From Taudactylus pleione (Eukaryota > Chordata > Amphibia > Anura > Myobatrachidae), in assembly GCA_031769625.1 (NCBI GenBank), contig JAUIMM010002557.1, forward strand, positions 1 to 64,000: a stretch of 64,000 nt of DNA, in the 5' to 3' direction. A model generated the notes under the pieces. The model had not been told where the DNA came from and ran no database searches. It saw nothing but the letters and a program-made list of their open reading frames with translations. This document shows, one piece after another, positions 47,801 to 59,615 of the stretch. The translations under genes were made by a program, and so were the position numbers. Numbering within the stretch: position 1 is the first letter of the stretch; each line of letters opens with the position of its first letter.

Positions 47801-50751
47801 CACCGCAGCAAATCTTTTTTAAGTTGTATCAAAAGTTTTAAGCAGAATTTGGGGAATTTTGAAAAAAAAAATTTTGGGCCTATTTTTAAGGTCCGGGGCT
47901 TACGTAAATTTTCATACGGGTAAATATATTTCTGGTGAGTTGAGTCAAAATTAAGCACCAAAATCAACTTCTGTCACCAAAGCAAATCTTTTTTAAGTTG
48001 TATCAAAAGTTTTAAGCAGAATTTGGGGAATTTTGAAAAAAAAAATTTTGGGCCGATTTTTAAGGTCCGGGGCTTACGTAAATTTTCATATGGGTAAATA
48101 TATTTCTGGTGAGTTGAGTCAAAATTAAGCACCAAAATCAACTTCTGTCACCGCAGCAAATCTTTTTTAAGTTGTATCAAAAGTTTTAAGCTGAATTTGG
48201 GGATTTTTGGCAAAAAAATTTTGGGCCGATTTTTAAGGTCCGGGGCTTACGTAAATTTTCATACGGGTAAATATATTTCTGGTGAGTTGTGTCAAAATTA
48301 AGCACCAAAATCAACTTCTGTCACCGCAGCAAATCTTTTTTAAGTTGTATCAAAAGTTTTAAGCAGAATTTGGGGAATTTTGAAAAAAAAATATTTTTGG
48401 GCCGATTTTTAAGGTCCGGGGCTTACGTAAATTTTCATACGGGTAAATATATTTCTGGTGAGTTGAGCCAAAATTAAGCACCAAAATCAATTTCTGTCAC
48501 CGCAGCAAATCTTTTTTAAGTTGTATCAAAAGTTTTAAGCACAATTTGGGGATTTTTGAAAAAAAAAATTTTTGGCCAATTTTTAAGCTCCGGGGCTTAC
48601 GTAAATTTTCATACGGGTAAATATATTTCTGGTGAGTTGTGTCAAAATTAAGCACCAAAATCAACTTCTGTCACCGCAGCAAATCTTTTTAAGTTGTATC
48701 AAAAGTTTTAAGAAGAATTTGGGGATTTTTGAAAAAAAAATTTTGGGCCGATTTTTAAGGTCCGGGGCTTACGTAAATTTTCATACGGGTAAATATATTT
48801 CTGGTGAGTTGTGTCAAAATTAAGCACCAAAATCAACTTCTGTCACCGCAGCAAATATTTTTTAAGTTGTATCAAAAGTTTTAAGCAGAATTTGGGGATT
48901 TTTGAAAAAAAAAATTTGGGGCCGTTTTTTAAGGTCCGGGGCTTACGTAAATTTTCATACGGGTAAATATATTTCTGGTGAGTTGTATCAAAATTAAGCA
49001 CCAAAATCAACTTCTGTCACCACAGCAAATCTTTTTTAAGTTGTATCAAAAGTTTTAAGCACAATTTGGGGATTTTTGAAAAAAAAAAATTTTTGGCCGA
49101 TTTTTAAGCTCCGGGGCTTACGTAAATTTTCATACGGGTAAATATATTTCTGGTGAGTTGTGTCAAAATTAAGCACCAAAATCAACTTCTGTCACGGCAG
49201 CAAATCTTTTTTAAGTTGTATCAAAAGTTTTAAGCAGAATTTGGGGATTTTTGAAAAAAAAAATTGGGGGCCGTTTTTTAAGGTCCGGGGCTTACGTAAA
49301 TTTTCATACGGGTAAATATATTTCTGTTGAGTTGTGTCAAAATTAAGCACCAAAATCAACTTCTGTCACCGCAGCAAATCTTTTTTAAGTTGTATCAAAA
49401 GTTTTAAGCAGAATTTGGGAATTTTTGAAAAAAAAAATTTTGGGCCGATTTTTAAGGTCCTGGGCTTACGTAAATTTTCATACGGGTAAATATTTTTCTG
49501 ATGAGTTGTGTCAAAATTAAGCACCAAAATCAACTTCTGTCACCGCAGCAAATCTTTTTTAAGTTGTATCAAAAGTTTTAAGCAGAATTTGGGGATTTTT
49601 GAAAAAAAAAATTTTTGGCCGATTTTTAAGCTCCGGGGCTTACGTAAATTTTCATACGGGTAAATATATTTCTGGTGAGTTGTGTCAAAATTAAGCACCA
49701 AAATCAACTTCTGTCACCGCAGCATATCTTTTTTAAGTTGTATCAAAAGTTTTAAGCAGAATTTGGGGATTTTTGAAAAAAAAATTTTGGGCCGATTTTT
49801 AAGGTCCGGGGCTTACGTAAATTTTCATACGGGTAAATATAATTCTGGTGAGTTGTGTCAAAATTAAGCACCAAAATCAACTTCTGTCACCGCAGCAAAT
49901 CTTTTTTAAGTTGTATCAAAAGTTTTAAGCAGAATTTGGGGATTTTTGAAAAAAAAAATTTGGGGCCTTTTTTTAAGGTCCGGGGCTTACGTAAATTTTC
50001 ATACGGGTAAATATATTTCTGGTGAGATGTATCAAAATTAAGCACCAAAATCAACTTCTGTCACCGCAGCAAATCTTTTTTAAGTTGTATCAAAAGTTTT
50101 AAGCAGAATTTGGGGAATTTTGAAAAAAAAAATTTTGGCCGATTTTTAAGGTCCGGGGCTTACGTAAATTTTCATACGGGTAAATATTTTTCTGATGAGT
50201 TGTGTCAAAATTAAGCACCAAAATCAACTTCTGTCACCTCAGCAAATCTTTTTTAAGTTGTATCAAAAGTTTTAAGCAGAATTTGGGGAATTTTGAAAAA
50301 AAATATTTTGGGCCGATATTTAAGGTCCGGGGCTTACGTAAATTTTCATACGGGTAAATATATTTCTGGTGAGTTGAGTCAAAATTAAGCACCAAAATCA
50401 ACTTCTGTCACCACAGCAAATCTTTTTTAAGTTGTATCAAAAGTTTTAAGCAGAATTTGGGGAATTTTGAAAAAAAAAATTTTGGGCCGATTTTTAAGGT
50501 CCGGGGCTTACGTAAATTTTCATATGGGTAAATATATTTCTGGTGAGTTGAGTCAAAATTAAGCACCAAAATCAACTTCTGTCACCGCAGCAAATCTTTT
50601 TTAAGTTGTATCAAAAGTTTTAAGCTGAATTTGGGGATTTTTGGCAAAAAAATTTTGGGCCGATTTTTAAGGTCCGGGGCTTACGTAAATTTTCATATGG
50701 GTAAATATTTTTCTGATGAGTATTGTCAAAATTAAGCACCAAAATCAACTT
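44843..50751 (+). repeat. 34-monomer HOR (5909 bp), copy 1
   Basis: Contains a reference half (plain, ATATTTTT/GAGCC, GCACAA types, CTCAG, GGCGCC, GCATAT, CCTTTTTTT, and so on to a CCAAAG monomer) and the variant half (from about 48145). It ends with CCACAG and GCTGAA/GGCA. It equals the 38-monomer unit minus four monomers, removed at 50404/50405. The last monomer has a private GATGAGTATTGTC. The unit restarts at 50752. Confidence 0.8.
50231..50578 (+). repeat. Deletion joint between CTCAG and CCACAG monomers
   Basis: The CTCAG/GATATTTAAGG monomer (50231-50404) is followed directly by a CCACAG monomer (50405). Other copies have AAAGTTTAAAGC, GGCA/GTCCAGGG, one or two TTTGGGGCC and CCTATTT between them, so four or five whole monomers are missing at a clean monomer boundary or an invisible in-register joint. 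Confidence 0.7.
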
Positions 50752-53700
50752 CTGTCACCGCAGCAAATCTTTTTTAAGTTGTATCAAAAGTTTTAAGCAG
50801 AATTTGGGGAATTTTGAAAAAAAAAATTTTGGGCCGATTTTTAAGGTCCGGGGCTTACGTAAATTTTCATACGGGTAAATATATTTCTGGTGAGTTGTGT
50901 CAAAATTAAGCACCAAAATCAACTTCTGTCACCGCAGCAAATCTTTTTTAAGTTGTATCAAAAGTTTTAAGCAGAATTTGGGGAATTTTGAAAAAAAATA
51001 TTTTTGGGCCGATTTTTAAGGTCCGGGGCTTACGTAAATTTTCATACGGGTAAATATATTTCTGGTGAGTTGAGCCAAAATTAAGCACCAAAATCAATTT
51101 CTGTCACCGCAGCAAATCTTTTTTAAGTTGTATCAAAAGTTTTAAGCACAATTTGGGGATTTTTGAAAAAAAAAATTTTGGGCCGATTTTTAAGGTCCGG
51201 GGCTTACGTAAATTTTCATACGGGTAAATATATTTCTGGTGAGTTGTGTCAAAATTAAGCACCAAAATCAACTTCTGTCACCGCAGCAAATCTTTTTTAA
51301 GTTGTATCAAAAGTTTTAAGCACAATTTGGGGATTTTTGAAAAAAAAAATTTTGGCTGATTTTTAAGGTCCGGGGCTTACGTAAATTTTCATACGGGTAA
51401 ATATATTTCTGGTGAGTTGTGTCAAAATTAAGCACCAAAATCAACTTCTGTCACCGCAGCAAATCTTTTTTAAGTTGTATCAAAAGTTTTAAGCAGAATT
51501 TGGGGATTTTTGAAAAAAAAATTTTGGGCCGATTTTTAAGGTCCGGGGCTTACGTAAATTTTCATACGGGTAAATATATTTCTGGTGAGTTGTGTCAAAA
51601 TTAAGCACCAAAATCAACTTCTGTCACCTCAGCAAATCTTTTTTAAGTTGTATCAAAAGTTTTAAGCAGAATTTGGGGAATTTTGAAAAAAAAAATTTTG
51701 GGCCGATTTTTAAGGTCCGGGGCTTACGTAAATTTTCATACGGGTAAATATATTTCTGGTGAGTTGAGTCAAAATTAAGCACCAAAATCAACTTCTGTCA
51801 CCGCAGCAAATCTTTTTTAAGTTGTATCAAAAGTTTTAAGCAGAATTTGGGGAATTTTGAAAAAAAAAATTTTGGGCCGATTTTTAAGGTCCGGGGCTTA
51901 CGTAAATTTTCATACGGGTAAATATATTTCTGGTGAGTTGTGTCAAAATTAAGCACCAAAATCAACTTCTGTCACCGCAGCAAATCTTTTTTAAGTTGTA
52001 TCAAAAGTTTTAAGCAGAATTTGGGGAATTTTGAAAAAAAAAATTTGGCGCCGATTTTTAAGGTCCGGGGCTTACGTAAATTTTCATACGGGTAAATATA
52101 TTTCTGGTGAGTTGAGTCAAAATTAAGCACCAAAATCAACTTCTGTCACCGCAGCAAATCTTTTTTAAGTTGTATCAAAAGTTTTAAGCACAATTTGGGG
52201 ATTTTTGAAAAAAAAAATTTTTGCCCGATTTTTAAGCTCCGGGGCTTACGTAAATTTTCATACGGGTAAATATATTTCTGGTGAGTTGTGTCAAAATTAA
52301 GCACCAAAATCAACTTCTGTCACCGCAGCATATCTTTTTTAAGTTGTATCAAAAGTTTTAAGCAGAATTTGGGGATTTTTGAAAAAAAAATTTTGGGCCG
52401 ATTTTTAAGGTCCGGGGCTTACGTAAATTTTCATACGGGTAAATATAATTCTGGTGAGTTGTGTCAAAATTAAGCACCAAAATCAACTTCTGTCACCGCA
52501 GCAAATCTTTTTTAAGTTGTATCAAAAGTTTTAAGCAGAATTTGGGGATTTTTGAAAAAAAAAATTTGGGGCCTTTTTTTAAGGTCCGGGGCTTACGTAA
52601 ATTTTCATACGGGTAAATATATTTCTGGTGAGTTGTATCAAAATTAAGCACCAAAATCAACTTCTGTCACCGCAGCAAATCTTTTTTAAGTTGTATCAAA
52701 AGTTTTAAGCAGAATTTGGGGAATTTTGAAAAAAAAAATTTTGGCCGATTTTTAAGGTCCGGGGCTTACGTAAATTTTCATACGGGTAAATATTTTTCTG
52801 ATGAGTTGTGTCAAAATTAAGCACCAAAATCAACTTCTGTCACCTCAGCAAATCTTTTTTAAGTTGTATCAAAAGTTTTAAGCAGAATTTGGGGAATTTT
52901 GAAAAAAAATATTTTGGGCCGATATTTAAGGTCCGGGGCTTACGTAAATTTTCATACGGGTAAATATATTTCTGGTGAGTTGAGTCAAAATTAAGCACCA
53001 AAATCAACTTCTGTCACCGCAGCAAATCTTTTTTAAGTTGTATCAAAAGTTTAAAGCAGAATTTGGGGAATTTTGAAAAAAAAAATTTTGGGCCGATTTT
53101 TAAGGTCCGGGGCTTACGTAAATTTTCATACGGGTAAATATATTTCTGGTGAGTTGAGTCAAAATTAAGCACCAAAATCAACTTCTGTCACCGCAGCAAA
53201 TCTTTTTTAAGTTGTATCAAAAGTTTTAAGCAGAATTTGGGGATTTTTGGCAAAAAAATTTTGGGCCAATTTTTAAGGTCCAGGGCTTACGTAAATTTTC
53301 ATACGGGTAAATATTTTTCTGATGAGTTGTGTCAAAATTAAGCACCAAAATCAACTTCTGTCACCGCAGCAAATCTTTTTTAAGTTGTATCAAAAGTTTT
53401 AAGCAGAATTTGGGGAATTTTGAAAAAAAAAATTTGGGGCCGATTTTTAAGGTCCGGGGCTTACGTAAATTTTCATACGGGTAAATATATTTCTGGTGAG
53501 TTGAGTCAAAATTAAGCACCAAAATCAACTTCTGTCACCGCAGCAAATCTTTTTTAAGTTGTATCAAAAGTTTTAAGCAGAATTTGGGGAATTTTGAAAA
53601 AAAAAATTTGGGGCCGATTTTTAAGGTCCGGGGCTTACGTAAATTTTCATACGGGTAAATATATTTCTGGTGAGTTGAGTCAAAATTAAGCACCAAAATC

Positions 53701-56138
53701 AACTTCTGTCACCGCATCAAATCTTTTTTAAGTTGTATCAAAAGTTTTAAGCAGAATTTGGGGAATTTTGAAAAAAAAAATTTTGGGCCTATTTTTAAGG
53801 TCCGGGGCTTACGTAAATTTTCATACGGGTAAATATATTTCTGGTGAGTTGAGTCAAAATTAAGCACCAAAATCAACTTCTGTCACCAAAGCAAATCTTT
53901 TTTAAGTTGTATCAAAAGTTTTAAGCAGAATTTGGGGAATTTTGAAAAAAAAAATTTTGGGCCGATTTTTAAGGTCCGGGGCTTGCGTAAATTTTCATAT
54001 GGGTAAATATATTTCTGGTGAGTTGAGTCAAAATTAAGCACCAAAATCAACTTCTGTCACCGCAGCAAATCTTTTTTAAGTTGTATCAAAAGTTTTAAGC
54101 TGAATTTGGGGATTTTTGGCAAAAAAATTTTGGGCCGATTTTTAAGGTCCGGGGCTTACGTAAATTTTCATACGGGTAAATATATTTCTGGTGAGTTGTG
54201 TCAAAATTAAGCACCAAAATCAACTTCTGTCACCGCAGCAAATCTTTTTTAAGTTGTATCAAAAGTTTTAAGCAGAATTTGGGGAATTTTGAAAAAAAAA
54301 TATTTTTGGGCCGATTTTTAAGGTCCGGGGCTTACGTAAATTTTCATACGGGTAAATATATTTCTGGTGAGTTGAGCCAAAATTAAGCACCAAAATCAAT
54401 TTCTGTCACCGCAGCAAATCTTTTTTAAGTTGTATCAAAAGTTTTAAGCACAATTTGGGGATTTTTGAAAAAAAAAATTTTTGGCCAATTTTTAAGCTCC
54501 GGGGCTTACGTAAATTTTCATACGGGTAAATATATTTCTGGTGAGTTGTGTCAAAATTAAGCACCAAAATCAACTTCTGTCACCGCAGCAAATCTTTTTA
54601 AGTTGTATCAAAAGTTTTAAGAAGAATTTGGGGATTTTTGAAAAAAAAATTTTGGGCCGATTTTTAAGGTCCGGGGCTTACGTAAATTTTCATACGGGTA
54701 AATATATTTCTGGTGAGTTGTGTCAAAATTAAGCACCAAAATCAACTTCTGTCACCGCAGCAAATATTTTTTAAGTTGTATCAAAAGTTTTAAGCAGAAT
54801 TTGGGGAATTTTGAAAAAAAAAATTTGGGGCCGTTTTTTAAGGTCCGGGGCTTACGTAAATTTTCATACGGGTAAATATATTTCTGGTGAGTTGTATCAA
54901 AATTAAGCACCAAAATCAACTTCTGTCACCGCAGCAAATCTTTTTTAAGTTGTATCAAAAGTTTTAAGCACAATTTGGGGATTTTTGAAAAAAAAAATTT
55001 TTGGCCGATTTTTAAGCTCCGGGGCTTACGTAAATTTTCATACGGGTAAATATATTTCTGGTGAGTTGTGTCAAAATTAAGCACCAAAATCAACTTCTGT
55101 CACGGCAGCAAATCTTTTTTAAGTTGTATCAAAAGTTTTAAGCAGAATTTGGGGATTTTTGAAAAAAAAAATTGGGGGCCGTTTTTTAAGGTCCGGGGCT
55201 TACGTAAATTTTCATACGGGTAAATATATTTCTGTTGAGTTGTGTCAAAATTAAGCACCAAAATCAACTTCTGTCACCGCAGCAAATCTTTTTTAAGTTG
55301 TATCAAAAGTTTTAAGCAGAATTTGGGAATTTTTGAAAAAAAAAATTTTGGGCCGATTTTTAAGGTCCTGGGCTTACGTAAATTTTCATATGGGTAAATA
55401 TTTTTCTGATGAGTTGTGTCAAAATTAAGCACCAAAATCAACTTCTGTCACCGCAGCAAATCTTTTTTAAGTTGTATCAAAAGTTTTAAGCAGAATTTGG
55501 GGATTTTTGAAAAAAAAAATTTTTGGCCGATTTTTAAGCTCCGGGGCTTACGTAAATTTTCATACGGGTAAATATATTTCTGGTGAGTTGTGTCAAAATT
55601 AAGCACCAAAATCAACTTCTGTCACCGCAGCATATCTTTTTTAAGTTGTATCAAAAGTTTTAAGCAGAATTTGGGGATTTTTGAAAAAAAAATTTTGGGC
55701 CGATTTTTAAGGTCCGGGGCTTACGTAAATTTTCATACGGGTAAATATAATTCTGGTGAGTTGTGTCAAAATTAAGCACCAAAATCAACTTCTGTCACCG
55801 CAGCAAATCTTTTTTAAGTTGTATCAAAAGTTTTAAGCAGAATTTGGGGATTTTTGAAAAAAAAAATTTGGGGCCTTTTTTTAAGGTCCGGGGCTTACGT
55901 AAATTTTCATACGGGTAAATATATTTCTGGTGAGATGTATCAAAATTAAGCACCAAAATCAACTTCTGTCACCGCAGCAAATCTTTTTTAAGTTGTATCA
56001 AAAGTTTTAAGCAGAATTTGGGGAATTTTGAAAAAAAAAATTTTGGCCGATTTTTAAGGTCCGGGGCTTACGTAAATTTTCATACGGGTAAATATTTTTC
56101 TGATGAGTTGTGTCAAAATTAAGCACCAAAATCAACTT
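50752..56138 (+). repeat. 34-monomer HOR, copy 2 (31 monomers)
   Basis: Matches 44843 onward at an offset of 5908-5909 bp across plain, CTCAG, GGCGCC, GCATAT, CCAAAG, AAGAAGAA, CACGGCAG and GTCCTGGG types. Private changes include TTTTTGCCCG near 52215, CCGCATCAAA near 53715 and TTGCGTAA at 53983. It stops where the CTCAG/GATATTTAAGG monomer should follow. Confidence 0.8.
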
Positions 56139-59100
56139 CTGTCACCGCAGCAAATCTTTTTTAAGTTGTATCAAAAGTTTAAAGCAGAATTTGGGGAATT
56201 TTGAAAAAAAAAATTTTGGGCCGATTTTTAAGGTCCGGGGCTTACGTAAATTTTCATACGGGTAAATATATTTCTGGTGAGTTGAGTCAAAATTAAGCAC
56301 CAAAATCAACTTCTGTCACCGCAGCAAATCTTTTTTAAGTTGTATCAAAAGTTTTAAGCAGAATTTGGGGATTTTTGGCAAAAAAATTTTGGGCCGATTT
56401 TTAAGGTCCAGGGCTTACGTAAATTTTCATACGGGTAAATATTTTTCTGATGAGTTGTGTCAAAATTAAGCACCAAAATCAACTTCTGTCACCGCAGCAA
56501 ATCTTTTTTAAGTTGTATCAAAAGTTTTAAGCAGAATTTGGGGAATTTTGAAAAAAAAAATTTGGGGCCGATTTTTAAGGTCCGGGGCTTACGTAAATTT
56601 TCATACGGGTAAATATATTTCTGGTGAGTTGAGTCAAAATTAAGCACCAAAATCAACTTCTGTCACCGCAGCAAATCTTTTTTAAGTTGTATCAAAAGTT
56701 TTAAGCAGAATTTGGGGAATTTTGAAAAAAAAAATTTTGGGCCTATTTTTAAGGTCCGGGGCTTACGTAAATTTTCATACGGGTAAATATATTTCTGGTG
56801 AGTTGAGTCAAAATTAAGCACCAAAATCAACTTCTGTCACCACAGCAAATCTTTTTTAAGTTGTATCAAAAGTTTTAAGCAGAATTTGGGGAATTTTGAA
56901 AAAAAAAATTTTGGGCCGATTTTTAAGGTCCGGGGCTTACGTAAATTTTCATATGGGTAAATATATTTCTGGTGAGTTGAGTCAAAATTAAGCACCAAAA
57001 TCAACTTCTGTCACCGCAGCAAATCTTTTTTAAGTTGTATCAAAAGTTTTAAGCTGAATTTGGGGATTTTTGGCAAAAAAATTTTGGGCCGATTTTTAAG
57101 GTCCGGGGCTTACGTAAATTTTCATATGGGTAAATATTTTTCTGATGAGTTGTGTCAAAATTAAGCACCAAAATCAACTTCTGTCACCGCAGCAAATCTT
57201 TTTTAAGTTGTATCAAAAGTTTTAAGCAGAATTTGGGGAATTTTGAAAAAAAAAATTTTGGGCCGATTTTTAAGGTCCGGGGCTTACGTAAATTTTCATA
57301 CGGGTAAATATATTTCTGGTGAGTTGTGTCAAAATTAAGCACCAAAATCAACTTCTGTCACCGCAGCAAATCTTTTTTAAGTTGTATCAAAAGTTTTAAG
57401 CAGAATTTGGGGAATTTTGAAAAAAAATATTTTTGGGCCGATTTTTAAGGTCCGGGGCTTACGTAAATTTTCATACGGGTAAATATATTTCTGGTGAGTT
57501 GAGCCAAAATTAAGCACCAAAATCAATTTCTGTCACCGCAGCAAATCTTTTTTAAGTTGTATCAAAAGTTTTAAGCACAATTTGGGGATTTTTGAAAAAA
57601 AAAATTTTGGGCCGATTTTTAAGGTCCGGGGCTTACGTAAATTTTCATACGGGTAAATATATTTCTGGTGAGTTGTGTCAAAATTAAGCACCAAAATCAA
57701 CTTCTGTCACCGCAGCAAATCTTTTTTAAGTTGTATCAAAAGTTTTAAGCACAATTTGGGGATTTTTTAAAAAAAAAATTTTGGCTGATTTTTAAGGTCC
57801 GGGGCTTACGTAAATTTTCATACGGGTAAATATATTTCTGGTGAGTTGTGTCAAAATTAAGCACCAAAATCAACTTCTGTCACCGCAGCAAATCTTTTTT
57901 AAGTTGTATCAAAAGTTTTAAGCAGAATTTGGGGAATTTTGAAAAAAAAATATTTTTGGGCCGATTTTTAAGGTCCGGGGCTTACGTAAATTTTCATACG
58001 GGTAAATATATTTCTGGTGAGTTGAGCCAAAATTAAGCACCAAAATCAATTTCTGTCACCGCAGCAAATCTTTTTTAAGTTGTATCAAAAGTTTTAAGCA
58101 CAATTTGGGGATTTTTGAAAAAAAAAATTTTTGGCCAATTTTTAAGCTCCGGGGCTTACGTAAATTTTCATACGGGTAAATATATTTCTGGTGAGTTGTG
58201 TCAAAATTAAGCACCAAAATCAACTTCTGTCACCGCAGCAAATCTTTTTAAGTTGTATCAAAAGTTTTAAGAAGAATTTGGGGATTTTTGAAAAAAAAAT
58301 TTTGGGCCGATTTTTAAGGTCCGGGGCTTACGTAAATTTTCATACGGGTAAATATATTTCTGGTGAGTTGTGTCAAAATTAAGCACCAAAATCAACTTCT
58401 GTCACCGCAGCAAATATTTTTTAAGTTGTATCAAAAGTTTTAAGCAGAATTTGGGGATTTTTGAAAAAAAAAATTTGGGGCCGTTTTTTAAGGTCCGGGG
58501 CTTACGTAAATTTTCATACGGGTAAATATATTTCTGGTGAGTTGTATCAAAATTAAGCACCAAAATCAACTTCTGTCACCGCAGCAAATCTTTTTTAAGT
58601 TGTATCAAAAGTTTTAAGCACAATTTGGGGATTTTTGAAAAAAAAAATTTTTGGCCGATTTTTAAGCTCCGGGGCTTACGTAAATTTTCATACGGGTAAA
58701 TATATTTCTGGTGAGTTGTGTCAAAATTAAGCACCAAAATCAACTTCTGTCACGGCAGCAAATCTTTTTTAAGTTGTATCAAAAGTTTTAAGCAGAATTT
58801 GGGGATTTTTGAAAAAAAAAATTTGGGGCCGTTTTTTAAGGTCCGGGGCTTACGTAAATTTTCATACGGGTAAATATATTTCTGTTGAGTTGTGTCAAAA
58901 TTAAGCACCAAAATCAACTTCTGTCACCGCAGCAAATCTTTTTTAAGTTGTATCAAAAGTTTTAAGCAGAATTTGGGAATTTTTGAAAAAAAAAATTTTG
59001 GGCCGATTTTTAAGGTCCTGGGCTTACGTAAATTTTCATACGGGTAAATATTTTTCTGATGAGTTGTGTCAAAATTAAGCACCAAAATCAACTTCTGTCA

Positions 59101-59441
59101 CCGCAGCAAATCTTTTTTAAGTTGTATCAAAAGTTTTAAGCAGAATTTGGGGATTTTTGAAAAAAAAAATTTTTGGCCGATTTTTAAGCTCCGGGGCTTA
59201 CGTAAATTTTCATACGGGTAAATATATTTCTGGTGAGTTGTGTCAAAATTAAGCACCAAAATCAACTTCTGTCACCGCAGCATATCTTTTTTAAGTTGTA
59301 TCAAAAGTTTTAAGCAGAATTTGGGGATTTTTGAAAAAAAAATTTTGGGCCGATTTTTAAGGTCCGGGGCTTACGTAAATTTTCATACGGGTAAATATAA
59401 TTCTGGTGAGTTGTGTCAAAATTAAGCACCAAAATCAACTT
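56139..59441 (+). repeat. 19-monomer stretch mixing reference and variant halves (3303 bp)
   Basis: Starts with an AAAGTTTAAAGC monomer directly after a TTTTGGCCG/TTTTTCTGATGAG one, so the CTCAG monomer is missing. It continues GGCA/GTCCAGGG, TTTGGGGCC, CCTATTT, CCACAG, GCTGAA, plain, ATATTTTT/GAGCC and GCACAA types. It then switches at about 57877 to ATATTTTT/GAGCC plus the variant-half types up to GCATAT. The switch has the same arrangement as at 37884 and 41712, so it was probably copied rather than formed anew. Confidence 0.75.
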
Positions 59442-59615
59442 CTGTCACCGCAGCAAATCTTTTTTAAGTTGTATCAAAAGTTTTAAGCAGAATTTGGGGA
59501 TTTTTGAAAAAAAAAATTTGGGGCCTTTTTTTAAGGTCCGGGGCTTACGTAAATTTTCATACGGGTAAATATATTTCTGGTGAGTTGAGTCAAAATTAAG
59601 CACCAAAATCAACTT
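59442..59615 (+). repeat. Chimeric monomer (CCTTTTTTT front, GAGTC tail)
   Basis: CCTTTTTTT monomers elsewhere end in GTATC and are followed by TTTTGGCCG. This one ends in GAGTC and is followed by AAAGTTTAAAGC, as the CTCAG/GATATTTAAGG monomer normally is. Two monomers are lost at an in-register joint. Length is 174 bp. Confidence 0.7.
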
